A DNA stretch of 64,000 bases from Piper betle (Eukaryota > Streptophyta > Magnoliopsida > Piperales > Piperaceae). The translations under genes and the position numbers were made by a program. Positions 41,201 to 52,778 of this stretch are shown one piece after another (positions within the stretch are counted from its first letter, which is position 1; each line of letters starts with the position of its first letter). The notes beneath the pieces were generated by a model that did not search any database, was not told the DNA's origin, and saw only the letters and a program-made list of their open reading frames with translations. The DNA is taken from positions 62,001 to 126,000 of the forward strand of contig JAURVB010014977.1 in assembly GCA_033002965.1 (NCBI GenBank). Direction: 5' to 3'.

Positions 41201-44200
41201 CATCTATTATATTGAAAAAATACTCCCAATCAGCATAATTATTGGAAAAAATTGTAGTGTATGAAACCTGTAGACTTCAAAATTAACAACACCCATATTT
41301 ATTTTCTAAAAAACTCAAACTTTCATTCACATAAACAAATGGCTGAAATATTTGTACCGCCCAAAAATCTGCATTGATAAATTAGGTTGATGGAATGGAA
41401 GATGAGGAGGGAGACTAGGTAGAAGAGGATGAGATGGCCGTGGTGGACGGTTGTGGCAGGTGGGGCGAAGCGTAGATCGTCATAGGATGGTCGTGGAAAA
41501 TCCAGGCAGAGCATCTTCGATGTCGAGCTTGAGCGAAAACTGGAGCATGAGCATGAGCGTGAGCGGAAAGTGGTTGAGCATCGGCGTCGATGGGAGGGGA
41601 AAGTTAGGGCTGGCAGTGATTTTCTATCATTTCCTCACATTTTTGGTGGGGAAACTAGTTGCAAAGAAGTATTTCAATGGGGCCCACATGTTAGAAACTA
41701 ATTTTCAGCCGCCAAAATTTTTCTCTCATTCCAAACACAGGAAAGTGAAAATAAGTACACTTTCCCATTTCTTTCTCTCATATACCCTCAAACCAAACGG
41801 ACCCTTAGTACTTTTTTATAAAAAATAATCAAGTCCGCCAAATGATATCAATTGAGAATCACTGACATCAAAAATTCAAATACCCATAAAATTAAGAATG
41901 AGATAAAATACAGCCAATAAAATGCAGAAAAACAACTATCTCAGAAATTATAAAAAATAAAATAAAATTTGAAGAGCTCAATCATGACCTACCCAAATAA
42001 TGCGCATGAAATATGAGGTTCAATCAACTTAAAAAAGATGGAAGCTGACTTCACTGAAAGATAATAAGGACCATGGCAATCACTGAAAAATACCCAAAAA
42101 TGAGGGCATTGCATATCTTTATCAGTTCAACATATGCAGCATCAAAGGTACATATTAAAGCAACATTTTCACACACAAAGCAATTTAAATTCATGGAATG
42201 TGTACACGAGATCAAGATCACACCATCGGAATTGCAATGACAGCAATTAATTTAATACAACATTTTTCCACTCACAGCATGTTGTCTACAGAAACAAAAA
42301 TGCATTCCTTATTACTATCACACAAAAGAATGGGGTTCCACTAAATAAGAAACCATCATGTCATCCCCAATCAACGTCACGAAGAACCCCATATTTCAAT
42401 TGCCAAATTACAAATTATTTATAATCTTCTACTAAACATGTGGTGACATAGTATTGGATTTTCCAACCCAAATCATACATTAACAAAAAATCAATTTCTT
42501 TTTTTTCCAACAAGATTTCTATAAGGGGGGAGGACAAAGTTACCACCATTAAGTGAACATACTTTACATAATCGATAAAGATTAGAGGACTCACTAACAA
42601 AAATATATTACTATAACAATACCAAACAATACCTGGGGAAGGCGACTAAGTTCAACAGAGAGAGAATTCTCCTTAAGAAACAGAAACTGAAGGAATACAT
42701 CCAACATTTTCGGAAAAATCTGCTCTGCTTCTGACTCAATATTCAACTCCAAACATGAACCTTCTCTCAACTGATCTTCAGAAGAATGCTGAAGCATTTT
42801 ACAAACTTCAAGAAGTTCCTGTTGAGCCTCTGCAACAACAAGCTGATGATCTTTCTTGCAATTAATATCAGTACCCGGATTTACTGGTTCGCAGCAAATC
42901 ACAGTACCCAGTAAATCACTTCTAATGTATGATGAAACTGACGATACAATACTCTCGGTCAATTTCTGAAATGAGTCCCCAAGATCTCCTACCAGAAAGA
43001 GCTTATGGATAATTGACAAAAGCTTTTTCACTTCAAGGGGAGTTTCAATCTCAGGCGAAGAGAAGTTTAACCATTTAAAAGAACATAATGACTCCTCAAG
43101 AGTCAACTTGAATGACTGCAAAGCAGAGGGGAGGTCTTCTAATCTTCCCTCCAAAGGAGCAGACACCAAACTTACTAAAGAAGAATCCAAGTCAAAGTCT
43201 ATGTTGAACTGTCCCAAATCTTCTGCAGTGTTCCCATATACCACCAAGCTAAGACTTCGATAGCTTCCCCTTACAACTAAATGATTTGTAACTACAGCCT
43301 GCATATGATTGTACAACACCGAAAAATGTAAACAGCCACAAGCCAAGCACCTGACTGCAAATACTAAACAAATGATATGACTAAAGTACAATATTCAGAA
43401 GAGAATAAAGTGTAAAACTGCAGCTAGTGACAAGGCTTTCACAACATACCTTAACAATCAAAAGGACATGAGGTATGATTTACAAGTGAAGTTCAAATTA
43501 AAGAGGGAATATAATTGTATATAATTCAATTAATATTCAGAAATGTTGCTCATTTTTTTGTTCATCATGTGGGAAAGTTCTTTAACAATTCCCCCAACTA
43601 GTTAGTCCATTAAGTTAGTCCTACATCAAATACTTACTAGAATAAGATCCAATATATTAGTATGGATGTGCTTATGACTTTCAACTTGGTTCATCACTTT
43701 TGAAGAAATTACTACGTCCAGCAATTTGCATTAATCGGGTCGGATTGTTACAAGATTCAGTAGGGAAGTCTTACATTCCACCCACATTACGAAAAAATTT
43801 GTCCTTAAAATTCTTTTCTATGACTCATGAGCCTAATTTGAATATGCATTTAGATAGGCCTCCCACCATCTAACACCATTTCGAGTTGTTAGTCTCACAT
43901 TCAATACCTATAGGGGTAAGATCCTATACATTGGCCCAAACTATTACAATATCATTCGGAAAGATGGGCCCCAAATTGATCTACCCTATCTTGGGAATTC
44001 ATTAAAATTGCTTTCTTAAGGTTAGAATTTGGTTACTTTCATTAGAGATACATAAATATATGCTGCAATTGTTTCAAAAATCCTCTTTATATTTACAAGA
44101 TATAAAAACTTTGAATGAAGGTCAATTTTAGGCAAATCTAAACAACATCCAGTCTGTCCGCATGCCCAGGGTAACCCACTCAACTTATTATGCACCATCA

Positions 44201-47200
44201 AACCTACGTAACAACAATTTTTTTGAAAGTACATGCAATGAATTTGGTTTCTAACTTGTTCACCTTGTTATCAAAGTTGACTTGAATGTTCCATAACTAT
44301 ATCAAAACAAATTCCTGTTTTTCTTTCTTTCCACAAAAAAGCACATTTACCCTTAATCACTTGTCTTAAAAGTTTGTTTAACACTATGTTATCTTTCAAG
44401 GAAAGTACAGCCACATTAACAAATATGATAAGTCGTAACACGATCATCCTCCCAAGCAGATGCAAACAACCACCAAACAATGCACACCATAAGAGGCACA
44501 TTAACATGAAGCAAAGGAAATAGAACCAATTTTTTCTCTTCCAGCTCTAGAAGTCATCTCATGAATCCACAGCCAGAAAGTGACTAATCAACATTTCAAA
44601 ACCGAACAACCCTAGACTTTACTGTAATCTCAGCAGTCTACCCGACCTACCTTTCAACAAGATTCTAGTAAGATTGTAATACTTGTCAGGAACATTAACT
44701 TTTTACTAAGAAACATATCAGCTTATCAGAGTCTTGAGCTCTTACAGAAAATCTTAAGAATGTTTAGTAAGTTTAAACACACTTCCCGTGTTTGAAACAT
44801 CATAATGTAGATTTTATAAGATTATAGATTATGAATTTATTTTCTACCACAAACAAGCATACCTCAACTTCCAATGCATTAGATGAAGAATGAGAGTATA
44901 AGAAAGGCTGGCTAAGCCGCCGAAATCGTGCGTCCCCCTCACATTGTACAAAAACTTCCAAAGCAAATGATGGTGGTGAAGTAGCCCTGCAAATGAAAGA
45001 ATCCATATAACGATACATAGGAAACATCTAGATCAACAATATAGAAAAGAAAGCCAATAGAACCGAAACCTTTCAAAAATTCTGCTAATGACTAATTTAA
45101 CACTTATAGGCACATGCAGAAATAAACAGCTGACATTCTAAATGGAACAAGAAACAATAACATTTATTACAATGCCTTTCCGCAAAAAGGGAACATTAAG
45201 AATGCCTCACTAAAAATCCAAAAAATCTATATATATATTTTGCTAAAATCCGAAAATTTACACCGACCTTTCACACTTTTTGAATGGTACAAAGTCTTCA
45301 AAAATTTCAGTAAAATGCTCCAAGTAAGAGTGCACTAAAATGGCAAGTAAAGTAATCACCTGCTCGCCCCCTGTCCCCTGACACTCCCCTCCTTCTCCCG
45401 CCCCCAACCCAGACCCCCCCCGGCCCCAAATTGACAAGTGGCACCCCGGCATCCCCATACCCCTCTCTGCCCCAACCCCCCTCGAGCCTCCCTCTTCGCC
45501 TAGCATTCAAATGACTCATTTCTATTTATTTTAGGCCTTTTTAAAATTATTCCAGAGTTCATCGCCATGGCTTTTCCTCAAAATAAATCTACCTATGCAA
45601 ATATTTTCTCCCACCATAATCCATCTTCCTTTTTTTAAACTTTCATGCTGATTTGAGAGAGAAAACAACCATTGTTATTCTCAAAATCATAAAGAGAGCG
45701 AGCGATGGAAAAACACTCTTGTCCGTTATGTGATGGGCAAACGCCCTTACTTTGTGTAGTTTCAAACTATGCGTGCATGAGGACGGAAGGGCGGGGAGGG
45801 GGGTGCAGATTGGGCGAGGAGGGGCCGGGCGACAGGGCAAGACCAAGACCAACAGGGGGCAGAGCGAGGCGGATCGGGCGTGGGGGGGCAGATTGGGCAG
45901 GAGTGGCGAAGGGGGACGACTGGGCAGGGTGGCGGCAGCGGGGGTGAAAGAGTAGGGTGCGTGGGGGGGGGGGAAGGGGGGGAGTGAATCGAGGTAAAAG
46001 AAATATACACGGAGGTATTCTCATAATTAAAAGTTGACTCAACTCCGACTCGAGTAAAAAATGATAACTAATTTCAAATAATTCAAAAAAAATCCAAAAA
46101 ATATCATAAAATAACATAAAATATAATATACACAATAATATCAAAATGACATCAATACCTAACTTTTATATATTTATAGTATGAGTTGTCAAATTATTAT
46201 ATATGACCAATTTGGACCTATTTAGACCGATTTAACTGAACCAATTCTTGACCGATTTAAACCGATTCAGTGACTCCCTAAAAAATTGATTATGATTCCG
46301 ATTCCGATTTTTGCAACTAAGGTTCAACATGCATGGTCCACCCACATTATTGGAAATCCTCAATTTAATTCTCTTTAAAAAGCTCCACAGTGTTAAAGCA
46401 ACTTTAAAATTTTGGAATATTAAGGTTTTTGGAAAAGTTAACGTGAGATTAAACAACGCTCAATTATTCCTCCAAGATACCCAGTAAATGCACTTCATGG
46501 ATCCTCCAAACACTTCATTGTTTGAAAACAAAAAATTGGCCCGTCTCAATTTGCTTTAAGAGGAAGACATTAAAGATAGAAATCTAGAGCAAATTGACTG
46601 AGAGAAGGGGATAGAAATTCTCGGTTCTTCCACTCTACAGTTGCCTCTCACATCTCAATAAATCATATTTATGAGATTGTAGATCCACATGGGAATAAAT
46701 TTTTCGATCCTCATGCCATTGGGATTGAAGCTGAGAGGTTCTTCAAAGATTTATTTACTCCTTCATCTTCTAATCTTCCTTCATCTATTTCTTTGCGACG
46801 CAAGTTGACTCATGAACAAGTGTCTATGTTGACTCATGTGGTTAGCAACAAGGAAATTGAACCTGCTATCTTTAGTGCTCCAAATAATAAAGCTCGTGGT
46901 CCACATGGTTTCATCAAAGAATTTTTTGTTTTCTTTTGGGATATTATTGAAAATGATCTTATATTGGCCATCAAGCACTTCTTCAAACAAAGTAAACTAC
47001 TTCGGGCACTAAATCACGGCTTCCTTTTTCTCATTCCGTAAACTCCAAATGTCAAATCTTTTGAGCACTTTAGGCCTATTTTTTATGCAACTTCATCTAT
47101 AAATGCATCTCTAAAATTATGGCTTCTTGGTTTGTTCACATTTTGCCTTCTCTGATTAACTAGTTAGTATTTTTGAAGGATAGGTTGATAAATAAAAATA

Positions 47201-50200
47201 TCTTGTTGGCCCACTAACTAATTAGGAATTTCTATCACTCAAGGGGGCCAAAAAGGTTTTGTATTAGGTTGATTTGAGAAAGGCCTTTGATAAAGTTTGG
47301 TGGGATTTCCTATTTTTGGCCTTTCGCAATTTTGGGTTGAATAATGCTTAGATTAATTGGATTTCTGAATGGGTCACTACTCTATGCTTTAGTGTTATGA
47401 TAAACAGATGCAATTTCAATTTTTTCAAAAACAAAAGTGGTCTTCGACAAGGTTGCCCTCTTTCGCCGCTCTTCATTCTTTGTATGGAAGCACTCTCGGT
47501 TATGTTTAAATCTAAGGTATCAGAAGGCCTTATCATTCCTCCTAAGATAAGGAATGCTCCAAATGTCTCACTTAATGTTCGCCGACAATCTCTTAATTTT
47601 CTCCAAAGGTTCTCCTCTCTCATCACAATATATAATATCTTCCTTGCATGATTTTGGTGTTTTCTCGGGGTTCAAAGCAAATGTTATGAAAAGTGTCATA
47701 TTCTTCTCTCATGCTTGTGCTCATAAAGAAGACATTTATGGTTTGTTTGCCTATCATATTAGAGTGCTCCCTATTTGTTATTTGGGTTTGCCTCTTAGTT
47801 CAAAAAAATTTTCTTATTCCATATATATTACTCTTATTAATAAAATCAGAGCTAAGATTTAAGGATAGAAATCATATTTACTATCTTATGTTGACTGCCT
47901 ACAACCCTTTAAATTTATCCTCAATGGCATGTCTCACTATTGAACCTCCACCTTCACACTTCCAAAGAGTGTTCTAAAGTTCATTACTAAATTGTTCTCT
48001 TTGTTCTTCTGAAAAGGGAACATTGATGTCACAGGTTTCTACAATGTTAGCTGGAAGCGGATTTGCAAACCCTTATCAGAAGGTGGTCTTGGTATCAAAG
48101 ATATTTCTGAAGTTAACAAATCTATACTATTAAAGTTGTTTTAGTGAGTGTTAACAAATAAAAATAGTTTGTGGGTAAAGTGAATTCATAGAGTTTATTT
48201 ATATTGTGGATCTATAAGAACTGTGCGCACAAATTGTGGGTCTCACGCTTGGAACATCATTATTTCTTTAAGAGAAAAAATAGCTCTTGGTTGTTTTTAT
48301 AGAATTAGAAATGGCATGAACACGTTCACTTGGCTTAACCCTTGGTTTAATCATTGCCCCTTCATCCAAAGACTCGGTCATCAGACTATTACAAATCTTG
48401 AGGGAGACACCTCCCACACTATATCCCAATCCATCATTATGGGGTTTTGGGCCCACACCTCTAACACTACGAGCACAGATGAAACTCTAAACTTTTTAAA
48501 TGAGAATAATTTTTTCTTATCACATACGGATGATAGCATATGGTGGTTATCCTCTACAGGAAAATTTTCTTTCAAGAGCTTTTGAACTTCTTGAAACTTC
48601 CTTCTCCAAAAGTGTCATGGTACCCTCTTGTTTGGTCTAAATACTAAACAAACCGGCATGCGTTCATTGCTTGATTGGTCATTTCAAATGGGATCCAAAC
48701 TCTAGACAATCTTCAAAAGAAAGGACTTCATCTTGCTAACAAATGCTCAATTTGTGAGGCTTGCGTGAAAGCTAGAGACCTTTTATTCTTTGAGTGCTCT
48801 TATAGTAAAAAAGTTTGAAAACTGATCTTTCAAAAATGTCACATGCTCCATCAAGTCAAATCCTTTGATTAAGAGATAAATTGACTTCTTACCTTTGTGT
48901 GCAAAACAAGCATGAAAGTTTGCTCCTGAAACCCCTTTTGCTACTTATGTCTCTTCCATTTGGTACAAGCAAAATAAAAGACTATTTGAAGATCTCAAAA
49001 TGCACCATAGTTTGTTGGCTATATCCATTATTTCTCAAGTACAATTTGCTTCGAAAGTCTTAAATTACAAACAGAAAATTATTGATAATTGTGATTTCCT
49101 TCTTGACTATTGGATGTAACTCTGTAAAGATTCTTTAAAGTCCTTTCCTCTTTGTATTTCTTTGTCCCTTTGGGGGTTGTTGAAATAAAATTTTACTTTA
49201 TCAAAAAAAAAAATTGCAAGTAAAGCTCAACATTACTATGGCATTCCTCACACTATAAAATTTCTAAATACAATTAAGAAATATCTTTAACAAAGTGGCC
49301 ATGAGACAACTAGCAATGTGCTGATCTTGCTTAATCCATTGCAAATGCGCTGGATTGGGAGTGGAGACCTTGTCGACAATCACTCTTTCAGGGGGTCGTT
49401 TTAGAGTATCGCCAATGTAGCCAAGGAGTTCTTGGGTACGAAAGATAGTGAGGAATTGAGATTTCCATATCAGATAATTGGTACCATCAAGTTTAACAGA
49501 AACAAGACGGACTATGTTGTGAGTATTAGAAGAGAGAGTGGTGGACTAGGAAAGGAAGAAGACATAAGAGTAGAAGAAAAGACACTCGTAGAAGAACAAC
49601 CAAGCTCTATACCATAAGGAATAACAGTAGCCAACTTACCACTTTGTATTTCATTCACAATATTTATAATCCAAATTCGGGAACAATGCAATTTAGAAGA
49701 TAGTGGAATACGAAAAGAACTAAATGAATACAAAGAAGATAAGATAGAATACAAAGGGACAAGATAAGTTACAAAGAACTAAGAAATATCTTTAATAAAT
49801 ACAGAAGTATTGGATAAGCACTTATATAGAAATCTTAGTGAAAGGCTTTTGTTGAAAGATAAAAAGAAATAGAACTGGCAATCATCTAGATAACCTTGCA
49901 TGTTTATCCATAGTTAGTTGTACAAGATCTTAAAAATTCAAATGCACAACTAACTCCTAGATAAACTCCAACAGCCAAATAAATATCCCCATAATTTCAA
50001 ACCATAACCAACTCCATAGGGCTCGGTCAATACAATCATAATTTCAAACACAAACATAACTCTCAAGTTTAAACGGAGGATATTCAAGTTGTCCTTTGAA
50101 ATCCTAATTCAAGTTGTGAGTTTACGATCTACAACTGAAACGGAGGATATGGATACCCAATTCTTAAGACTGCTGCTATTGCTTGCAACTTCGTTGCTGT

Positions 50201-52778
50201 TGAACCCAATGTGCTCTAGAAGAAAACTGTGCAAAGAGGGAAGGGAAAAAGAATGGTTTCAGATTTTGGACAGCATGCCAAGCAGCAGTCCAAGCTATGA
50301 TTAGTTACCCTCCACTCATAGCTTGAGGAATAGGGTTGGAAGTGTTAAGAGTTTATGTTACGATGTGAGGTGTATTAGTATGTTGACTGTTTCTTGGCTG
50401 TTTTGAAGTTTGAATTATTGGTTAAATTTGTTGTCAATATTATCCCTAGAAATCAGGGATTAGTCATACCAAATTTTATTATAATACAGATAACAATAGG
50501 TGGTGTTATCACGTTAAATTCACCTCCTTTTCCCTAGTTTTTTGTCTACTCTTTCTACACTATTTAAGAGCTTCAATAGAAAAAAAATTTCAAAATAAAA
50601 TGAATTTTCTTTTTTTCTAATTTCTCTGCTTAATAGGAACATCTAGACAAGGGCCTAAAGTTAACTATAAGATTTATAAAGGAAGCCCAATAAGCAAAAT
50701 CGACAAAAGTCTTCAATGTGAAGAAGCAACATAAGTCTCATCATCAACAATGCCTTATGCCAGCCAGGTTAGGACAATGAAATTTGCATGACACATTGGT
50801 GACTTAGTCATCAAAATCAATGACACAAACCACAAAAAAAATGTAGCAAATTCTTATCTTGTATGCCCTTCCTCTCACACATAAAATCATTGCAAAAAGA
50901 GATTTTTATATGAAATCTCAAGAAAATTTTTATATGAAATCTCAACAAAAGTTGATCACAAATTTTTTTTTATCATAATTATAAAAAGTGACAAAACTCG
51001 CAAAAAAAATGTTTGGTGGTTACAATTACCAGTAGTTTTGTTCTAAGCATATAGAAAAAATAAAAAATGATCAATCCCTCTTTTTTATTTTCTAATGTTT
51101 TGTGAAGATTTTTAAAGAATGCCTCTATCACTTTATTTTTTGCAAACGCTTTGCCAAACATATTTTTTAATCATCATTGGCAAGAGCTCTATATCACCAC
51201 ATAAAAGAGGCCTAAAACAACGCAACCAAACACCATATAATTAAGTTGAGGTCATTGGCAAGATCTCTATATCACCATTAGCCTCATTCATTATCAAAAT
51301 TCATATGATACAAAATCCACACACACAACAGAGTGGATGACTGCTCTTCTAAACACAACCATCAAAGAAGGAAATTTGAGATGATTTTCATACCATCATC
51401 ATCATACACCTTTCCAAATCATACAATCAGCCTCACCAAATTATATTTCTTACCGGGCCATTAATTTTTCAATGGAAGCAAGCTTGACATCAGAAGATAA
51501 TACAAGGAAAAATTGATCCCCATAAGATGTTGCATACAAAAGCACTAAATTTTAGTTCTAATAAAAAAAACTAGAAATATGGTCAAATGCGGTTGGGCTA
51601 ATATTTTTCGCATAATCAAGAAAGAGGAAAAATCGGATTATAGGAAGTGAATCATACCCAACAACTGTCACCAGCGACGATGCTGATGATGCACTTTGTT
51701 CAATAAACTCACATGCAGTAATAACAACAGGCTCCGAAAAAATAATCTGTAGATAAAAGGAAGCAGAAAAAATCAGAGAAATGACAGAATGAAGTTGAAG
51801 AAAAATGACCAAACTACTGGGTTCTTTTTAAAAAAATGGCACAAGGTGCAATAAACACAATATCCACAAAGTCCAAGGAGCTCAAGGTACTTTGAACAGT
51901 TGTTCAAAGTTTTAAATTAACATCATTCTAAGAATAAGCTGATAATTAAATCGAAAAGATTCAGTTAAAATCCTGAGACGATAAAGATTCAATTCTGCTA
52001 TTTAGCCCATTAGTCACGAAACATATATAGTTACAAATGTAATATGCATCACATTTTCTGCCTTTAGGGCTCCATCTGAGTTTTTAACAGCCTACCTCTT
52101 ACTCATTCATAGAGAATGACAAAAATGTTAACTACATCCTTTCCCCGCCTCCTCTATATTCAAACTACTCCAATGGCTTAACCTAAAATTCATAGCCTTA
52201 ATAACCTAAGCAAACAATACTCACAGCCTACCTCTTACTCATTCATAAAGAATGACAGAAATGTTAACTACATCCTTTCGCCGACTTCCTCTATATTCAA
52301 ACTGCTCCAATGGCTTAACCTAAAATTCATTGCCTTACTAACCTAGGAAAACAATACTCCTATCAGATTATCAGACAAGCAAGAAAAGCCAACTCAGAAG
52401 CACCTCCTCAAACTCATAAACATAAAAGCTCCACAATATACACTCCGTCCATACTAAATTCACGAACTCCACACCGGCATTATCTAGGACCAAGAACGAC
52501 TTCTTCACAAGCTATTCGTCTTAACAATACCACTAAATCATCCTACATCAAACTGGCATCCAAATCATTTGGCCGCAACAAAATGAAACTACTCAAACCT
52601 TCTACCTCAAAATCTTGGAATGAAAATATAAAAAATTTATATTAAAAAAATCAAAAGAAAAAACCAAACAGAATAAGATTACAAGTACAACCTATACTCT
52701 TACCTCGTCGACATACTCGTCGAGATGGGGATGGACGAACGACTGGGCGAACAAGACGCAGGGCTCCGGCCGCCCCAT
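17264..52778 (-). CDS. VIR: Protein VIRILIZER homolog, m6A methyltransferase complex scaffold
   Basis: Large nuclear scaffold that with MTA, MTB, FIP37 and HAKAI deposits m6A on mRNA. Coding exons, 5' to 3': 52704-52778, 51658-51746, 44863-44986, 42633-43298, 40014-40382, 39272-39376, 38981-39157, 35518-35659, 35247-35428, 35080-35165, 34926-34974, 34597-34663, 34029-34510, 33088-33187, 31896-32029, 30966-31033, 30659-30875, 29079-29293, 28832-28987, 23141-23194, 22866-23064, 22720-22786, 20844-21157, 20584-20761, 18206-20419, 18053-18124, 17264-17386. Phases fit at each junction except for one missing base in each of the exons 29079-29293 and 22866-23064. Product is about 2240 residues once those are allowed for; Arabidopsis VIR is about 2140. 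It starts MGRPEPCVLFAQSFVHPHLD, then EPVVITACEFIEQ and TNHLVVRGSYRSLSLVVYGN, typical of VIR N-termini. The middle is helical repeat. Exon 18206-20419 carries RQRKPNTSRPPSMHVDDYVA, RPPSIHVDEFMARQRER and a long Pro/Gln/Ser tail, then KEKLCLLLEQHPKLMDMLQ. The last exon is unsure: known VIRs end soon after MLQ. Introns are swollen by transposons. Confidence 0.93.
22874..22878 (-). other. VIR: Phase conflict, probable 1-base deletion in VIR exon 21
   Basis: The exon 22866-23064 ends in phase 1 at its only reasonable GT donors, or in phase 0 at one alternative. The next exon (22720-22786) is open only if entered in phase 2 (reading TLNSITLDNW...LLLKFCQ). One missing base near the exon end repairs this. 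The A5 run in TCCAAAAAG (coding strand) is the best candidate, because homology is in frame up to the SSKK it encodes. Its exact place is an inference. Confidence 0.55.
23695..28640 (-). mobile_element. Degenerate full-length L1-type LINE, copy 1, in VIR intron 19
   Basis: About 4.95 kb on the same strand as VIR, flanked by imperfect 16-bp direct repeats (TTCTCTATTCTCTCTT at 23679-23694, TTCTCTGTTCTATCTT at 28641-28656). In 5' to 3' order on the minus strand: a C-rich 5' UTR (28490-28640); ORF1 with a DUF4283-like N-terminal region (27988-28260) and a CX2CX4HX4C zinc knuckle near 27725-27770; endonuclease remnants (about 26460-26900, with a NHSPI motif near 26650); reverse transcriptase remnants (25876-26301 and onward, with APNNK and GFIEEFF); a zf-RVT-like region (24417-24662); and an A-rich 3' end. 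Many stops and frameshifts interrupt the frames, so it is not active. It lies wholly between VIR exons 28832-28987 and 23141-23194. Confidence 0.85.
29190..29193 (-). other. VIR: Apparent 1-base deletion in a homopolymer, VIR exon 18
   Basis: Upstream of this run, the frame reads DIWLWRSGIPCLSVLRRLSV...LFGEEK. Downstream, the homologous reading EAVIDWYVQPARISVLLGRL lies in another frame. Adding one A to the A4 run (coding strand, GAAGAAAAGAGG) joins the two as GEEKEAVIDWY and makes the exon 216 nt, keeping phase 0 on both sides. As written, translation stops near 29100, about residue 1110. Confidence 0.8.
31207..31232. repeat. (ATC)n microsatellite in VIR intron
   Basis: About eight ATC units in the intron between exons 31896-32029 and 30966-31033. 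On the minus strand it would read as poly-Asp in a spurious frame, but it is intronic. Confidence 0.85.
36483..36922. mobile_element. hAT-type MITE (440 bp) in VIR intron 7, perfect TSD
   Basis: Flanked by the perfect 8-bp repeat GCTAGTCA at 36475-36482 and 36923-36930. The left end starts CAGGGATGTC, the canonical hAT CAGGG. The right end on the reverse strand starts TAGAGGGTTGGC. The interior is rich in GGCC and GGGC words (TGGGCTTGTGGGCC and similar) with an A/T-rich centre. It has no coding capacity. Confidence 0.85.
37693..38373 (+). mobile_element. Non-autonomous hAT-type element, copy 2, in VIR intron 7
   Basis: The ends are CTGGGTTGCAAAAAACGG (left) and, reversed, CATAGTTGTAAAAATCG (right). 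They are flanked by near-identical 8-bp repeats GTCCTACT (37685-37692) and GTCTTACT (38374-38381). Inside are subterminal AAATCGGCCGATTT words, a very G-rich block (37840-38060) and an A-rich segment beginning AATTAAAAGTTGACTCGACT. It belongs to the same family as 2611-3498 and 45770-46321. The G-rich block gives long open frames on both strands, but their composition (Gly/Arg or Pro/Ala) reflects base bias. Confidence 0.8.
40758..41804. mobile_element. PIF/Harbinger-type non-autonomous element in VIR intron 4
   Basis: The terminal inverted repeats GGGTCTGTTTGGTTTGAGGG (left) and GGGTCCGTTTGGTTTGAGGG (right, reversed) match at 19 of 20 positions. They are flanked by the trinucleotide TTA at 40755-40757 and 41805-41807, the hallmark target duplication of PIF/Harbinger (Tourist) elements. 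At 1047 bp it is long for a MITE. It contains no transposase, but has a short GC-richer block (about 41400-41620). Confidence 0.9.
45353..49215 (+). mobile_element. L1-type LINE, copy 2, deleted and nested, in VIR intron 2
   Basis: Flanked by the 10-bp direct repeat GCAAGTAAAG at 45343-45352 and 49216-49225, with a poly-A tail at 49203-49213. It runs antisense to VIR. The C-rich 5' UTR (45353-45500) and start of ORF1 (45705 onward, MEKHSCPLCDGQTP) match the reverse complement of copy 1. ORF1 then stops at about 45770, where a hAT-type remnant begins. LINE sequence resumes at 46322, equivalent to 26530 of copy 1, so about 1.7 kb (rest of ORF1 and endonuclease start) is missing. RT remnants follow: 46793-47041 (NNKARGPHGFIKEFF), 47397-47500 (GLRQGCPLSPLFILCMEALS), 47554-47862, then a zf-RVT-like region at 48223-48585. 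Several stops make it inactive. Confidence 0.88.
45770..46321 (+). mobile_element. hAT-type element remnant, copy 3, inside LINE copy 2
   Basis: The right end ...CCGATTTTTGCAACTAAG matches copy 2 (37693-38373), and the A-rich segment after AATTAAAAGTTGACTCAACT is closely similar. A G-rich block (45780-45990) precedes it. The left terminus with its AAATCGGCCGATTT words is absent. The following bases GTTCAACA are found intact in LINE copy 1, so this marks the insertion site. The left end and adjoining LINE sequence appear to have been lost in one deletion. Confidence 0.7.
49240..49973 (-). mobile_element. Ty1/Copia 5' LTR, primer site and gag fragment in VIR intron 2
   Basis: On the minus strand an LTR-like segment starts TGTTGGAGTTTATC at 49973, holds TATATAAGTGC, and runs to about 49615. 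The sequence TGGTATAGAGCTTGG at 49600-49614 resembles the Copia primer-binding site complementary to initiator tRNA-Met (TGGTATCAGAGC, one base lost). A gag N-terminus follows (about 49580-49310), with VKLDGTNYLIWKSQFLTIF, GYIGDTLKRPPE and a WIKQDQHIAS-like end. The rest of the element is absent. Confidence 0.7.
49974..51650. other. Remainder of VIR intron 2 without recognised element
   Basis: AT-rich intronic DNA. A 51-codon plus-strand frame at 50149-50304 begins with a Leu-rich hydrophobic stretch, but has no recognised family. No element boundary could be defined. Confidence 0.5.
52087..52359. repeat. 136-bp tandem duplication in VIR intron 1
   Basis: ACAGCCTACCTCTTACTCAT begins both units, at 52087 and 52223. 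The units differ by only a handful of substitutions over their length. It lies inside the first VIR intron (51747-52703). Confidence 0.9.

Noticed and set aside
45267..46144. Frames of 67-125 codons, for example the Pro-rich minus-strand one
   Set aside because: They arise from the C-rich LINE 5' UTR and the G-rich hAT remnant, not from a gene.
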